DNA from: Asparagopsis taxiformis
Taxonomy: Eukaryota > Rhodophyta > Florideophyceae > Bonnemaisoniales > Bonnemaisoniaceae
Length of the DNA stretch: 64,000 bases
NCBI GenBank assembly: GCA_030407315.1
Contig: JALQPE010000158.1
Location: forward strand, 62,001-126,000
Direction: 5' to 3'
The position numbers and the translations under genes are program-made. The notes under the pieces are model-generated. The model was not told the DNA's origin and searched no databases. It was given only the letters and a program-made list of their open reading frames with translations. This document shows positions 36,888 to 47,013 of this stretch, piece by piece (position 1 is the first letter of the stretch; every line of letters begins with the position of its first letter).

Positions 36888-38231
36888 TCACGGTGTAAGC
36901 AAGATAACGCCCTTCGCCATCAACCCGCGCACGCCGTCACATGAAAGGCCCGAACCGTCCATCGCACTTTGCACACTCACCCCCGATGCGCCAGTAACTT
37001 TTTCCAGGAACGCATGCTCATTGTCGTCCAAACTAATTGGAAAGTAGTCCCTGTCCATCACTACCTTACTCGGCCAACCGCTGATACACTCCGACAATGC
37101 AACAGTCGCAGCTGCTAGCTTGCCATCGTTCTTCCACGTGTTGCGTGATAGCGGCGGCTTGCTGAGGAAAAACTCAAAGTGCGTAATGCATTCGGGATCC
37201 AACAGCTCCACCAATCGGTACAACTCTCGATCGGAGAGCCCTTCCGCCATCTTCACCAGCTGTTCATCATTACCGACAACCCGCTTAATGTCCCATGTGC
37301 GTGGATTCGAAAACCCGACAAACTCCAGCCCACTAGCATCGATGAGTTCAAAGAGAGACGGAATATCATAATCGACCTCTTGAGGATGCAAGTACATATC
37401 TGCAAACGTAGCATCCTTTATATTCTCCTGCGCCCAACGCGAATTTTCACGAACCTTGAGTCTGTTCCCATCCGGCAATGCGTTAAACACTTGACGACCC
37501 AGCTTGACACCGTCCTCAAACTGATCATTTCCCTTCTGCAGTAACTTGAGCGCCTTTTGCATCAACGATATTTCCCAGCGTCCATGGATAGCGTACACGA
37601 AAATATGCATAATACCACCCGGCTTCAACTTGTCAGCCAATGCACGCACGGCACGAAGCGGGTCCGGTGTGTGGTGCACGACGCCGACGCAGTTGATATG
37701 ATCAAACTGGCCTGATAGTTCACCCACATCGAAGATACTCTTGTGAAGAAAAGTGTATCGATGCTCCGCATCGGGTACGCTTCTCTGCAAGCGTTCCCTG
37801 GCGACGTCTAGCGCGCCATTGGACAGGTCGATACCGACCACTTCGGCGTCGGGGTTGAGATGGACGAGATAGGATGTGCTTTCGCCGGTGCCACAACCGG
37901 CGTCTAGAATTCGCAGCGGTTCACTGCGACGTGAAGCGGGCTGTGGTGCTTCGCCGGTGCAGAACGAATAGGCGGAGGGGTAGTGCCAGCGCCAATTGTA
38001 GCCCATGGGCGCCTCGTCCAGTAGCGTCTCCGGCGGGAAGGGGTATGTGTCGTAGAGGCGTTCCACCGTGGAGGAAATGGCCGCGTTGGGTTCGTTTTCG
38101 GGCTTGGCGACCATTGAGGGAGTTTTGCGTGCGGTGGATGGACGTGTAGGGTGTGATGAAACATTACGAGCGGTGGAAAGTTTGGCTGGACGAAGGAAGA
38201 GCGGGCCTGCAGGCGAGATGAACGCTACCAT
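36888..38231 (-). CDS. Class I SAM-dependent methyltransferase, probable plastid protein, 447 aa
   Basis: About 45 basic, Ser/Thr/Arg-rich residues at the start suggest a plastid transit peptide. The conserved part opens with RLYDTYPFPPE and contains the SAM-binding motif I (ILDAGCGTGEST), motif II (EVVGIDLSNGAL), the acidic FDHINCVGVVHHTPDP (motif IV) and LKPGGIMHIFVYA. A 200-residue C-terminal region follows, with conserved-looking FVGFSNPRTWDIKR. The layout recalls uncharacterised cyanobacterial methyltransferases, so a plastid-ancestor origin is plausible. Substrate is unknown. It diverges from the TatB-like gene with only 227 bp between starts. Confidence 0.78.
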   Translation of the reverse strand: MVAFISPAGPLFLRPAKLSTARNVSSHPTRPSTARKTPSMVAKPENEPNAAISSTVERLYDTYPFPPETLLDEAPMGYNWRWHYPSAYSFCTGEAPQPASRRSEPLRILDAGCGTGESTSYLVHLNPDAEVVGIDLSNGALDVARERLQRSVPDAEHRYTFLHKSIFDVGELSGQFDHINCVGVVHHTPDPLRAVRALADKLKPGGIMHIFVYAIHGRWEISLMQKALKLLQKGNDQFEDGVKLGRQVFNALPDGNRLKVRENSRWAQENIKDATFADMYLHPQEVDYDIPSLFELIDASGLEFVGFSNPRTWDIKRVVGNDEQLVKMAEGLSDRELYRLVELLDPECITHFEFFLSKPPLSRNTWKNDGKLAAATVALSECISGWPSKVVMDRDYFPISLDDNEHAFLEKVTGASGVSVQSAMDGSGLSCDGVRGLMAKGVILLTP

Positions 38232-38458
38232 TGTGGATGTGAGTTGTGTTTGAATTGACGATGACAGTGATCAGAGGTGGTGCAGATCGCCGATTCTTGA
38301 TATGTAGTTGATCACGAAGCGGCGAGATTGACTTGTTTGTCATTGCTGTTCCTGCGATTTTTTTTGTTATATTACGACAAAATATCCAAAAACCGCTTTT
38401 ACCGTTTCTCCTTGTCGGACACTCATCCTCCTGACACCGTTGCCGCGCCCCAGTCGAC
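38232..38458. promoter_or_regulatory. Compact divergent promoter region
   Basis: Only 227 bp separate the start codons of the methyltransferase (minus) and the TatB-like gene (plus), so the two genes must share or interleave promoter elements. No TATA box is evident; a run of seven T lies near 38359. Confidence 0.4.
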
Positions 38459-39010
38459 ATGTTTGATTCCGCTGGCAGCGGCTTGCTGTTAATTGCATCG
38501 GGCGCGCTACTGCTCCGGCCGTCCGATTTTCCAAGGTTTGCACGAATCGCAGGTCGAATCGCAGGGGCCTCTGTGCATAGCTTGCGTGCCATGCGTCACA
38601 CGCTTGATAAAACAATACAAGAGGGTCGATCGGTAGCCGGCGTGGAGCGTGGTGATCTCTCCAAGATGCGTGATGACCTCTCAGAGTCGCTATCCAAGTT
38701 TGATAAGGTCACGTCCTCTTTTCGTCGCGACCTGGCTAGTGTGCCGTTATCGCCCAGAGACCTGTTACGAAAGGGGTTTCAGAGTGCTTTGGATAAGCCT
38801 GCGCAAACTGATAAAACAAAAACCACAACTGTGCAGAATATAAACGCAAAGGTGCTACAGCCGATTACATCTAGACCGGGTCAACATTCTGACGACAAGA
38901 ACTCATCTGGTGCAGACTTCATCGCGCGTGTCATCGAGGAAGAAGCGCTTGCCAGACAACAACAGCGCATATTCAGCCCACCTAACCGATCGGAAACATC
39001 AACAAACTAA
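38459..39010 (+). CDS. TatB-like protein, probably mitochondrial, 183 aa
   Basis: The N-terminus MFDSAGSGLLLIASGALLLR resembles TatB of the twin-arginine translocase (bacterial TatB begins MFDIGFSELLLV): a short hydrophobic helix, then P-D-F in the hinge and an amphipathic basic helix (FARIAGRIAGASVHSLRAMR) and a charged helical tail. There is no transit peptide before the helix, which fits a mitochondrial TatB-like protein rather than a plastid Tha4/Hcf106. TatC partners are organelle-encoded in red algae (ymf16 in mitochondria). The role would be export of folded proteins such as the Rieske protein. The conserved TatB glutamate in the helix is absent here, so the call is tentative. Single exon. 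Confidence 0.6.
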   Translation: MFDSAGSGLLLIASGALLLRPSDFPRFARIAGRIAGASVHSLRAMRHTLDKTIQEGRSVAGVERGDLSKMRDDLSESLSKFDKVTSSFRRDLASVPLSPRDLLRKGFQSALDKPAQTDKTKTTTVQNINAKVLQPITSRPGQHSDDKNSSGADFIARVIEEEALARQQQRIFSPPNRSETSTN

Positions 39011-39143
39011 TGCAGAACACCAGACTCATAGCGTAGCATTTCAGTACTTTTATAATTTACCGACGATCGCACTTTTCTGTCGCAACTTGCACATCTAGAT
39101 TCATGATTTACAGAACGGCAACGTTTTTATACACTACACCAAC

Positions 39144-42100
39144 TCATCTAGTCTTCCTTGCGCGCAACGTCCCGACCTCCACCGATTCAGCCTGAAGTTC
39201 TACATCCGCGCCTCCACAACTCATAGTTGATTCGGCGGCGGCAACAGACACAGTTGAGTGTTCATGGTACGCAGCTCCCGTCCCGGCAACGCCTGACATT
39301 GCCTGTTGTCCTATACCTGTATTCACGTGTCCACTGAGACCAACCGAGGGTGAAATCGGGCTCTGAGATCGCCCTGTTCGTACCGGTGCATGCAGATGGC
39401 TGTCCGATGTGGATGCTTGTAATGGGAACACCCCACCAGCAGCTTCCATACTACCACCCCAGCTATGTGTTCCACCGTCTCCAGCCATACGAGTTTGGTT
39501 ATGTCGCGAAATTGCACCGTACGTTGATGGCTGCGTTATACTAGTGGAAACACCCGCCGCTCCATGGCTCACCGGCACTTCTTGCATTGGTGATGCCAAG
39601 TTTGTAGGCGTGAAAGCACGCGAAGTCATAGCCATAGTATTATCCAAACCTGATGCCCCGTTCATACCCATGCTGCCAACTATTGGTGGTCTTGGTTTCG
39701 TAGCAACCGGAGGATGCGAGCGAGCAGTACTTGGGGCAGTCCGAGAGCCTATCACATGGGGTGTAGTCAGTGTATGACTAGAATTGGTCGCCATCATCAC
39801 CTGTGGCTGAGGGCACTGTGCAGGAGGTGTAACTTGTGGCGATAAAAATGGACTTGATGCACATGATACAGTCACATTTGGTAATGTTGCAGTTGCAATC
39901 GCAAGAGAACCATGAACCTGCCCACGGTTACCACTCCCCGTGTTCCCTCTCTGCATCTGTCCCGTGTTGTAGCGAACGTTTTGAGCACGAGTAGACACTC
40001 GTGTTGCTTTCCCAGCTCCTCTTGTTGTAATTCCAGTGGAAGCTGGACTGGGTAACGCTGGTGGCAGTGAAACTCCGAGGTATTGGCTAGAACCAAATAC
40101 ATGCATTGGGCCGTTGGCGGGTGAAGGACGCACGCCCGGCAAAACGCGTTGTGGTGTTCCAACAAAACTTTGGCTTCCGGAGCCATCATGTGTTACATGA
40201 GATGGTACCGCAAATCCAGTATTTGGCTGTCGCATATTAACTGGCACCGGAAAGTGTCTTCCACCTATCTGACCAACCATAGTCCCAATCGAACCAGATA
40301 TTTCTGCATTCGCTGGCCTGGGACGCAGAGAGCGCGCAGTTCCAGACAATACTGCAGGGTGATTGTGCGCTTGGGGAACTACCATCATAGATGCAACGAA
40401 ATGTGCTCGTACCCTCTCGGCAGTCTCTATAATACGAGTGAACACAGCAATGGCAAGTTTTCCCATTTCCGATTGCTCCGTATAGAACGCGACTGCATTT
40501 GTTTTCAGCAACGAAATGTCGTGGATGAATGAACAGAAATGGCGATAGTACCCAGTGCAGAGGCGCACAAGAACCGTGTTGAAATCCATAGGGTACGGAA
40601 TCTTGTCACAATAGCCCGGTATAGTTGCAAAGGAGTCGACTGTGTCAAGCCAGGAAAGTTGTGCTCTCCAATTGGATTCTACCGATCGCATAGCTTCGAG
40701 CTCCCTGGCAATGATAGGGAACAACCCTGGTTCAACTGATGACGACCGTATCATTTGCGTAAACTGCGGGAGATTTTCCTTGCCTCCTTGCAGTAGGTCA
40801 AACGTTTCCAATTCCCAGGGCGATACAAACTCGTTGCTACCCTTCTCCTTTTCGCCTTCATTGTCGTATTCAACTTCAACCATATTCCACATGACCGTTC
40901 GAATAGCGGGTTTCACACTGCGTATAGTTCCAGTGTAGTATTGCCAAGCTCGGAGTTCGTTGAGGAATAAAATTCGGAAACGATCACCAGCTTTCCATGA
41001 TCTAGCCAAGGCAGACTCCACACGGCTTGTCAATACTAAGTATTCAGGAGCGTCTACTGGGTAGTACGGTAGAATGAAAAGGTCGCTTTGTCCCACTCTT
41101 CGTTTCATTCCGGAAACAAGCCTTAATGTTAGTACAGCAACAGTCTTCTTCTTAATAGCAACTTCAGGAACCTTCGCTTTAGCATTAACAGAACGAGGTC
41201 TCGGGACTGCTAGCGATACCGGAAATTCATACGATATGTCGCAAATTTGGAAGCGCACAGGCGCTGCCTCCTTCCCAAAAGAACTTCCGTCCAGCAGTTC
41301 CTTGACGCCCTTCTTAGTATGAGATCTTCCTGCCAGGGGATCCAAACCCACTGACTTGGAAAAGTCCATAGCGGTGACGTGGCCTTGTGGAAAGTACATC
41401 ACATCATCCCCAAGCTGTGGAATATAAGTAAATTTGTTAGATGTGGATCGAAGCCATGCTGAAGAGGCTAGACATATTCCCTCACTTCCTCCAGAAGCCG
41501 AACCACGGTCTTTGGAGAGAGGGGCTCCACCAGCTCGAGTACTTCTCTTTCTTTGACCCTTGAAACGCTTAGGAAGTTCGCCTCCCTCATCTCTCTCAGG
41601 TTTATGAACCCCTATCACATCCCTATCTTCGCTTGTTTGCTCGTCTTCACTACGATCTTGATGCGGCTTCTTCCTCCGCTTCCGTCCAGGTTTACGATAC
41701 CCTTCCTGTTCTAAAATTTCCAGCTCACGATTTGCGATTTCATCAATGTCAATCGCTGGCGTGACCAGTTCTTCACCGGTTTCATTAGCCGCAGAATTTC
41801 TGGTACGTGCTCGCCATTTTTTTCGGGAGAGACAAGCGGGGGAATCTGAGAGCAAACTCTTCTCCATGTTGTTATCCATCTTGTTCAGATGTGAAACATC
41901 ATTTAAGATCCCGGCAATATCATGCTTCATTCTCACATCGACATTGCAGTTCGCTGCCTTCTGAGTTCCAGTGGATTTGTCGACAACCGAAACGTGGTTG
42001 GGGCTTTCATGTATTTTTCTATTGGCTTGGCCTTGGTCGTCTGTGTTTTCCGCTGAAGAAGGCCCTGGGCGAATACAACTCGCTGTGTCACCTTGATGGT

Positions 42101-45100
42101 CTTCTATAGGTTTCAATACTCGATTAGAGGCCCCTATATTATCTTTCCTCTCACTAGTAAACGACGGGTTCATCGGCGTATGAATCCCGGCAATACCGGC
42201 AGCATCGCTTGGATGGCCGCGGGCTTCATGGGAAGCAAAGCTGCTAGCACCAGCGATGTTGTGAGTAGCAGCTGTTGTATTCGGTTGAGTCTGGAACTCT
42301 GTCTCTCTTCCGAGAAGGTGATTTTGCACAGAAGATGCTGATGGATGGCGTGCAGCAACCAACCGGCCCAAAATATTCGGAACATGGATCCGCATGCGGC
42401 GCTGACCAGCTCCCACTGATGCACCACCTAATCGTGGGGCATTGACTATAGGAGGGCTGAACCGAGGTGTTAACGGTGTCCCATTGATTTCGTTGTTACC
42501 TCCGACACTGGCAACTGCTCTCGTTTCCGTCGGTTTTGCCTTTGTGCACGCGTCGACCTTATCAGAGCTTGCCCCTTTCTTCTTTTTCCGAGAACGGCGT
42601 CTCTCCCCAGATGAAGCAGAACTATCGCTGTCATTATCTTGACTCCCAATTTCATACTCATCACTGTCTTCCTGCGCAGCAACACCATCACTATTACCAG
42701 AATCAGCAGCTTGCTCTTTGCTATCGTCTGACTTTCGACGCAATCTCCGCAGACCACTTCGTTTCCGTAAATCAATAGTTTCACCAGTTGTATGGGGCCT
42801 CGCTCTCTTTCGGTTTGTTCTTCGCTTTTGTATAGACTCACCCGCTCGCTGGGATTCATCCTCACCATCGTCAGAAGAAGAGGAACTTTCAGAGGCACCA
42901 GAAAGCACTTCTTCATCACCTTCAAAGTCTTCGTCGGAATCGTCGCATTCCGAATCTTGAACTTCAAAATCTCTCGGCGCTAAATACGCTGGCTCCAAAT
43001 CTTTCTCAAGTGCCCGTTTCTCACGGTCTATGATAAGACGACGTCGAGCCTCTCTTGCTTCGCGTAATAACCTTCGCTCTTCTTTCTCTTGGTTTTCGCG
43101 GAATTCTTTCGCTCGCAAAACTAGCGCATTTCGGTTCTGATTCTGTACAAAGTTTAGTTTTGAGCTAGCGTCATCATCCATCATTTCGCTGTCATCTTGC
43201 TGCAATGAATTTCCCAGCTTGGAAATGGGTAAATTGGGTTGCAGCTCAGGAGGGTGTGGCCTGAATTCCTTATCACACAATCTGCCCTTTTGTCTGAGAT
43301 GAAGTAAAACGCCAGTGCTTTCATCAATGGCTCGATTCTGAGCATCTCGACGAAACGGTGCGCAATCATCTGAAAAGAATTGTTCTTCAGGTGCTAGTGC
43401 AATTGATTCACCAGAACCTGCTCCAAACAATGTGAGAGCACCGGAAGTATCAGACACAACGAACGAAAGGCCGTCGGGAGAGAACTGGCCATCAGAAATA
43501 CTGGCTCTTTTCGGAGGACCAAATGCTTGGGATTCACCAGGAAGGTCATCACAAATTGAGAATGTCTTCAGCTTAGTGCCCTTTTCAATATCCCAAAGGA
43601 AGCATTTGCCGTCATAGCCTGCAGAAAGGAGGATTCTACTATCCAGTGGATGGCAGTCCATCACATAGACCTCTCTTTCATGTGCTTCAAGAACGCGCGC
43701 CAATTTTCCAGTATCTGCGTGCCATACACGAATTTTGGTATCAGAGCTAGCTGTAAAAATGTACTTGTCATTGAGGGACCACATCGCGGCACCAACAGAT
43801 ACAGGAAAACTCGCAAAGCGGGCACGTGGAGCAATACTACCACATGCCGATCCCGACGCGCCTACGCTGAGAGCACTACGTGCATCTGCCTGAATTGGTG
43901 AGCGACAATCAAGCACAACAGAAGACCAGGAGCCCATCCCTGTGACGCATTGTTTGCGCTTTCGCCCGAGCGGGAGGAAGGCCTTGACACGGTTCCAGAT
44001 ACGAGCCGTACCGTCTCGACATGCTGTGACAATGGAGTCACCGGAACGAGAGAAAAGGACCTGGATGATATGTTCTGAATGGCCTCGAAGTGAAGTGAGA
44101 TGACGGAGTTGAGGGAATGGAGAGTTAGGAGTTGGAGAATTTTCAACAGCGAATAAGTGGGCAACGCAATCAGTACCAGATATTGCCAAGCGAGTGGCAC
44201 CTGCATTGAAGGCAACGCTGAGTACCTCGTAAGTTGGCGTGCTGGAGACCATGCTATTTGCTGCATTATGACGCGATTCATGCTGACGATTTGCTGCAGG
44301 GGTGGAACCTGTTTGAACGGAGCGTTGAGCGGAATTGGCGGGTGCAGGAGCGGAAGCAGGTGTTGAAGCGGCGTTGGGTAGCGGGGAAGTGGATTGCACG
44401 TGGGAATTAGCGGCGGCAGGCGGAGTGGTGGCTTGTTGGGTATCGGTGGACATGCCCTGTCCGACACGTGGGACAGGAATTGGGATTCGGATATAACCTG
44501 CTTGGAAGTTATCAGCATTCCAAAGTCTCACTGAGCCGTCTGCACCGCCCGAAACGAGATAGGGTCTGTCCGGACACGGAGAGAACATGGCAACGTTGAC
44601 TTCTTGAGAACCACCGTCAAGAACGTGGAGAGCAGCACCAGTGTGGATGTGCCAGACGCGAAGGGTAGTATCGCTTGAAGCGGAAACGATGATGGGTCGG
44701 GTAGGATGTTTGATAATCTCTGTGATGTCGCTATCGTGTCCACGCAATGTATGGAGGAGATAACCGGTTTGGGTTGACCAAATTTTGATGAGATGATCAT
44801 CGGAGCCGGAAATGACCACGCGTGAATCGTGATCGAAGAGGGTTGTGAAGACGGGTAAATGATGACCGACAAGACGTTTGAGTCTGCGGAAAGCATTGGG
44901 GAGCAACGGAAAGGTGATACGGTCAATGGGCATGACGAATGGTAGAGCAGCTTGTTGGTGGAGGAGGGCGGAAATGTTGGTGGAATGGGGGCGGAAGAGT
45001 TGCTTAGATGCATTGAGCGAAGTGGCTCGGGGGCGTTTTCTGACGGTGCTGGCAAACCTTCCAGTGGCGAGCAGTGTCGCGGGGGCCAGTGGCGATTTGG

Positions 45101-45344
45101 GGAGGTGAGTGGTGAGCACATCGCGGAGGTAGGAGGAGGGTATATGGGAAAATCGACGAACGCATTGTTGATAGGTGAGTGAACGGTTGTTTCCGGTGTA
45201 GTCGGTGGCGGTCGGGAGTTTTTGCAGTTGGGAGAGTGCCTTTTCGAGCGAGTGCAAGGCGTCAGCGACGGCGGGATTGTGTGCATAGGTGTGAAGATGG
45301 TGGAGGGTGAGAAAGAGCAACTCGTCCTCTGGAGGGGTTTGCAT
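39144..45344 (-). CDS. BRWD/PHIP-type protein: WD40 propeller, Tudor-like domain and bromodomain, 2,066 aa
   Basis: The ATG at 45342-45344 (MQTPPEDELLFLTL) is preferred over an upstream TTG because it begins the N-terminal helical region typical of PHIP/BRWD. WD40 repeats run from about 145 to 560 (GSDDHLIKIWST, SASSDTTLRVWHI, SGGADGSVRLWN, then after a Ser/Ala-rich insertion ACRDGTARIWN, TASSDTKIRVWHA, SAGYDGKCFLWDI). A long acidic and basic disordered region follows. Near 1440-1530 is the cryptic Tudor-like module (SWKAGDRFRILFLNELRAWQ, YTGTIRSVK, VSPWELETFD), and at about 1545-1650 a bromodomain (IPGYCDKIPYPMDF, TNAVAFYTEQSEMG). The last 400 residues are Ser/Thr/Gly/Pro-rich. Metazoan members read histone methylation and act with CUL4-DDB1; a nuclear chromatin role is likely. 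Single 6.2-kb exon. Confidence 0.9.
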   Translation of the reverse strand: MQTPPEDELLFLTLHHLHTYAHNPAVADALHSLEKALSQLQKLPTATDYTGNNRSLTYQQCVRRFSHIPSSYLRDVLTTHLPKSPLAPATLLATGRFASTVRKRPRATSLNASKQLFRPHSTNISALLHQQAALPFVMPIDRITFPLLPNAFRRLKRLVGHHLPVFTTLFDHDSRVVISGSDDHLIKIWSTQTGYLLHTLRGHDSDITEIIKHPTRPIIVSASSDTTLRVWHIHTGAALHVLDGGSQEVNVAMFSPCPDRPYLVSGGADGSVRLWNADNFQAGYIRIPIPVPRVGQGMSTDTQQATTPPAAANSHVQSTSPLPNAASTPASAPAPANSAQRSVQTGSTPAANRQHESRHNAANSMVSSTPTYEVLSVAFNAGATRLAISGTDCVAHLFAVENSPTPNSPFPQLRHLTSLRGHSEHIIQVLFSRSGDSIVTACRDGTARIWNRVKAFLPLGRKRKQCVTGMGSWSSVVLDCRSPIQADARSALSVGASGSACGSIAPRARFASFPVSVGAAMWSLNDKYIFTASSDTKIRVWHADTGKLARVLEAHEREVYVMDCHPLDSRILLSAGYDGKCFLWDIEKGTKLKTFSICDDLPGESQAFGPPKRASISDGQFSPDGLSFVVSDTSGALTLFGAGSGESIALAPEEQFFSDDCAPFRRDAQNRAIDESTGVLLHLRQKGRLCDKEFRPHPPELQPNLPISKLGNSLQQDDSEMMDDDASSKLNFVQNQNRNALVLRAKEFRENQEKEERRLLREAREARRRLIIDREKRALEKDLEPAYLAPRDFEVQDSECDDSDEDFEGDEEVLSGASESSSSSDDGEDESQRAGESIQKRRTNRKRARPHTTGETIDLRKRSGLRRLRRKSDDSKEQAADSGNSDGVAAQEDSDEYEIGSQDNDSDSSASSGERRRSRKKKKGASSDKVDACTKAKPTETRAVASVGGNNEINGTPLTPRFSPPIVNAPRLGGASVGAGQRRMRIHVPNILGRLVAARHPSASSVQNHLLGRETEFQTQPNTTAATHNIAGASSFASHEARGHPSDAAGIAGIHTPMNPSFTSERKDNIGASNRVLKPIEDHQGDTASCIRPGPSSAENTDDQGQANRKIHESPNHVSVVDKSTGTQKAANCNVDVRMKHDIAGILNDVSHLNKMDNNMEKSLLSDSPACLSRKKWRARTRNSAANETGEELVTPAIDIDEIANRELEILEQEGYRKPGRKRRKKPHQDRSEDEQTSEDRDVIGVHKPERDEGGELPKRFKGQRKRSTRAGGAPLSKDRGSASGGSEGICLASSAWLRSTSNKFTYIPQLGDDVMYFPQGHVTAMDFSKSVGLDPLAGRSHTKKGVKELLDGSSFGKEAAPVRFQICDISYEFPVSLAVPRPRSVNAKAKVPEVAIKKKTVAVLTLRLVSGMKRRVGQSDLFILPYYPVDAPEYLVLTSRVESALARSWKAGDRFRILFLNELRAWQYYTGTIRSVKPAIRTVMWNMVEVEYDNEGEKEKGSNEFVSPWELETFDLLQGGKENLPQFTQMIRSSSVEPGLFPIIARELEAMRSVESNWRAQLSWLDTVDSFATIPGYCDKIPYPMDFNTVLVRLCTGYYRHFCSFIHDISLLKTNAVAFYTEQSEMGKLAIAVFTRIIETAERVRAHFVASMMVVPQAHNHPAVLSGTARSLRPRPANAEISGSIGTMVGQIGGRHFPVPVNMRQPNTGFAVPSHVTHDGSGSQSFVGTPQRVLPGVRPSPANGPMHVFGSSQYLGVSLPPALPSPASTGITTRGAGKATRVSTRAQNVRYNTGQMQRGNTGSGNRGQVHGSLAIATATLPNVTVSCASSPFLSPQVTPPAQCPQPQVMMATNSSHTLTTPHVIGSRTAPSTARSHPPVATKPRPPIVGSMGMNGASGLDNTMAMTSRAFTPTNLASPMQEVPVSHGAAGVSTSITQPSTYGAISRHNQTRMAGDGGTHSWGGSMEAAGGVFPLQASTSDSHLHAPVRTGRSQSPISPSVGLSGHVNTGIGQQAMSGVAGTGAAYHEHSTVSVAAAESTMSCGGADVELQAESVEVGTLRARKTR

Positions 45345-45775
45345 GGCTGAAACGGGAGGGAACGGGCGAGAAGGACAAGATTTGGCAAGCTGGTTGAGAA
45401 TGGTGCGGTGCAGAAGAAGTGGATGGAGGCTCACAGCAAGTGGCAGTATACAGCACTGAAGTGAACTGTGCAATTTGCTTTTTTATTATGAAAAGCGCGC
45501 GCTTTAAATGTACGGGGCCAATAGGGCCGGAATTGGGGAAGGCAGAAGGGGCCCGAGCGGGGCATTCCCTGCCTGTGCACGCGTTGTACGTCGGATTTGG
45601 GGAACGCTATATGCTACAGTATGCGTAATGTGACGTGTCCTACGCAACTGACTGACTCGCCACGAATCAATTACAGTGAAAATAAAATCAGTGCGAGATC
45701 ACATCTGCCAGCTCACGGGGCGTTCCAAAACCCTGACCAGTCAGCTCAGTCAGTGCGACGCAATTCAATTTACAC
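45345..45775. other. Divergent upstream region of the BRWD-like and DUF1995 genes
   Basis: These 431 bp separate two divergent start codons. Nothing specific is visible beyond an AT-rich stretch around 45478-45510 on the BRWD side. Confidence 0.4.
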
Positions 45776-46879
45776 ATGTACCGTTTCTTGTCTGCCCACG
45801 CTTTGCCGCCACCCAACACAATGGCCGCCTCACTCACCTTCACTCGTCCACCGTTTCCGACATACAAACGACCCATTCAGCGCACCACTCGCTCTCCCAA
45901 ACCAGCCCGTCGACCACGCGCCCGCTCACCCACCTTTCCTGTATCGCAATTCGCTGACAGCACTCCAACCCGAGGCCATCATCTTCGTCCAGACCTTGAC
46001 GCCACTGACGCTTATCCAGCCTTCATTCCGCAGACCATTGAATATGCCGTTCGTCAGGCGCAGACCGCTACCGCAAACGCTCTCATCGCTGATCACACCA
46101 ATCTCAATGTGCAACTCCCCATGGGCCGATCACGCAAGCACTGGTACAGAATGTCCCCGTTCCCCGCTTCTCTCCAGGAAAGCTGCATTCTCGCCTTCCA
46201 TTTCGCCGAAATGTTCATCGGGCTCGACATAACCATCGTCATTGCCAACGGTGACCCGCCCGCTTCCAAGGTCGACTGGATCTCCAACGTTGTGCGCATG
46301 GAAGACATCCGCAGCGAGAGCGCTTTCCCGCATCGCGATTCATCCGAGCCACGCGTCGTGATTGTCGCCGCCGCAACCGCAAAGCAGAAGCGCCAATTGC
46401 AACAGATCGTGCAATATGCAAACTCTCCCAAAGCGCTCATTTTGTTTAATTGCATGTTGGATGTTCCCATTCAACCGCTCATGGATGGTTTTGTGCACGC
46501 CTACATCTGTCGTCCACTCGAAAAATGCGCCATACTACTCGAGTCGCACGACGCCGAATGGGATATCTTTGTCGAAATTGCAGTGTTCGAGTATGAATGG
46601 GTTGGTCGCCGGGCACGCATGCTGGATGCTGACAATGAATGGCTACCTGTACAATCAGTAGTTGAACATTTCGTAAGTCGACGCGGCGCATCCAGAAAAG
46701 CCGCTAATACTTATTATAGCACACCATACGCGGGTTGCGAGGCTGGCTTCTGGCCGTTCATGACCATTGCATGCCAACACGTGCTGCCGTTGGATGGCGC
46801 CATGCTCGACCAAGCCGCGCGCGACAAGGCGGACAACAAACAGAAGAAGACAAACACAAGACCATTTGGTTTCTTCTAG
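45776..46879 (+). CDS. DUF1995-domain protein, plastid-targeted, 367 aa
   Basis: A second ATG at 45821 (MAASLTFTRPPFPTYKRP) may be the true start because it opens a convincing plastid transit peptide rich in Arg, Pro, Ser and Thr. From about residue 80 the sequence resembles DUF1995: a helical opening (FIPQTIEYAVRQAQTATANA) followed by a polar strand (LNVQLPMG), a nucleotide-fold-like core with SRVVIVAAATAKQKRQLQQI-type content and a C-terminal WPFMTIACQHVLPLDG. DUF1995 proteins are restricted to photosynthetic organisms and include plant LPA3, linked to photosystem II assembly. No catalytic residues can be named. Single exon. Confidence 0.65.
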   Translation: MYRFLSAHALPPPNTMAASLTFTRPPFPTYKRPIQRTTRSPKPARRPRARSPTFPVSQFADSTPTRGHHLRPDLDATDAYPAFIPQTIEYAVRQAQTATANALIADHTNLNVQLPMGRSRKHWYRMSPFPASLQESCILAFHFAEMFIGLDITIVIANGDPPASKVDWISNVVRMEDIRSESAFPHRDSSEPRVVIVAAATAKQKRQLQQIVQYANSPKALILFNCMLDVPIQPLMDGFVHAYICRPLEKCAILLESHDAEWDIFVEIAVFEYEWVGRRARMLDADNEWLPVQSVVEHFVSRRGASRKAANTYYSTPYAGCEAGFWPFMTIACQHVLPLDGAMLDQAARDKADNKQKKTNTRPFGFF

Positions 46880-47013
46880 GTAACACCGGTTTACACTGTA
46901 AGTTTTCATATAAACGACCCAACTCGAAAATATCTTAGCGACTGACTATCAGTTGCCCTCCCGCTTCGTCTTCTCGCGCAACCAACGTCTAGCTATACGC
47001 CAATCATTCCGCA

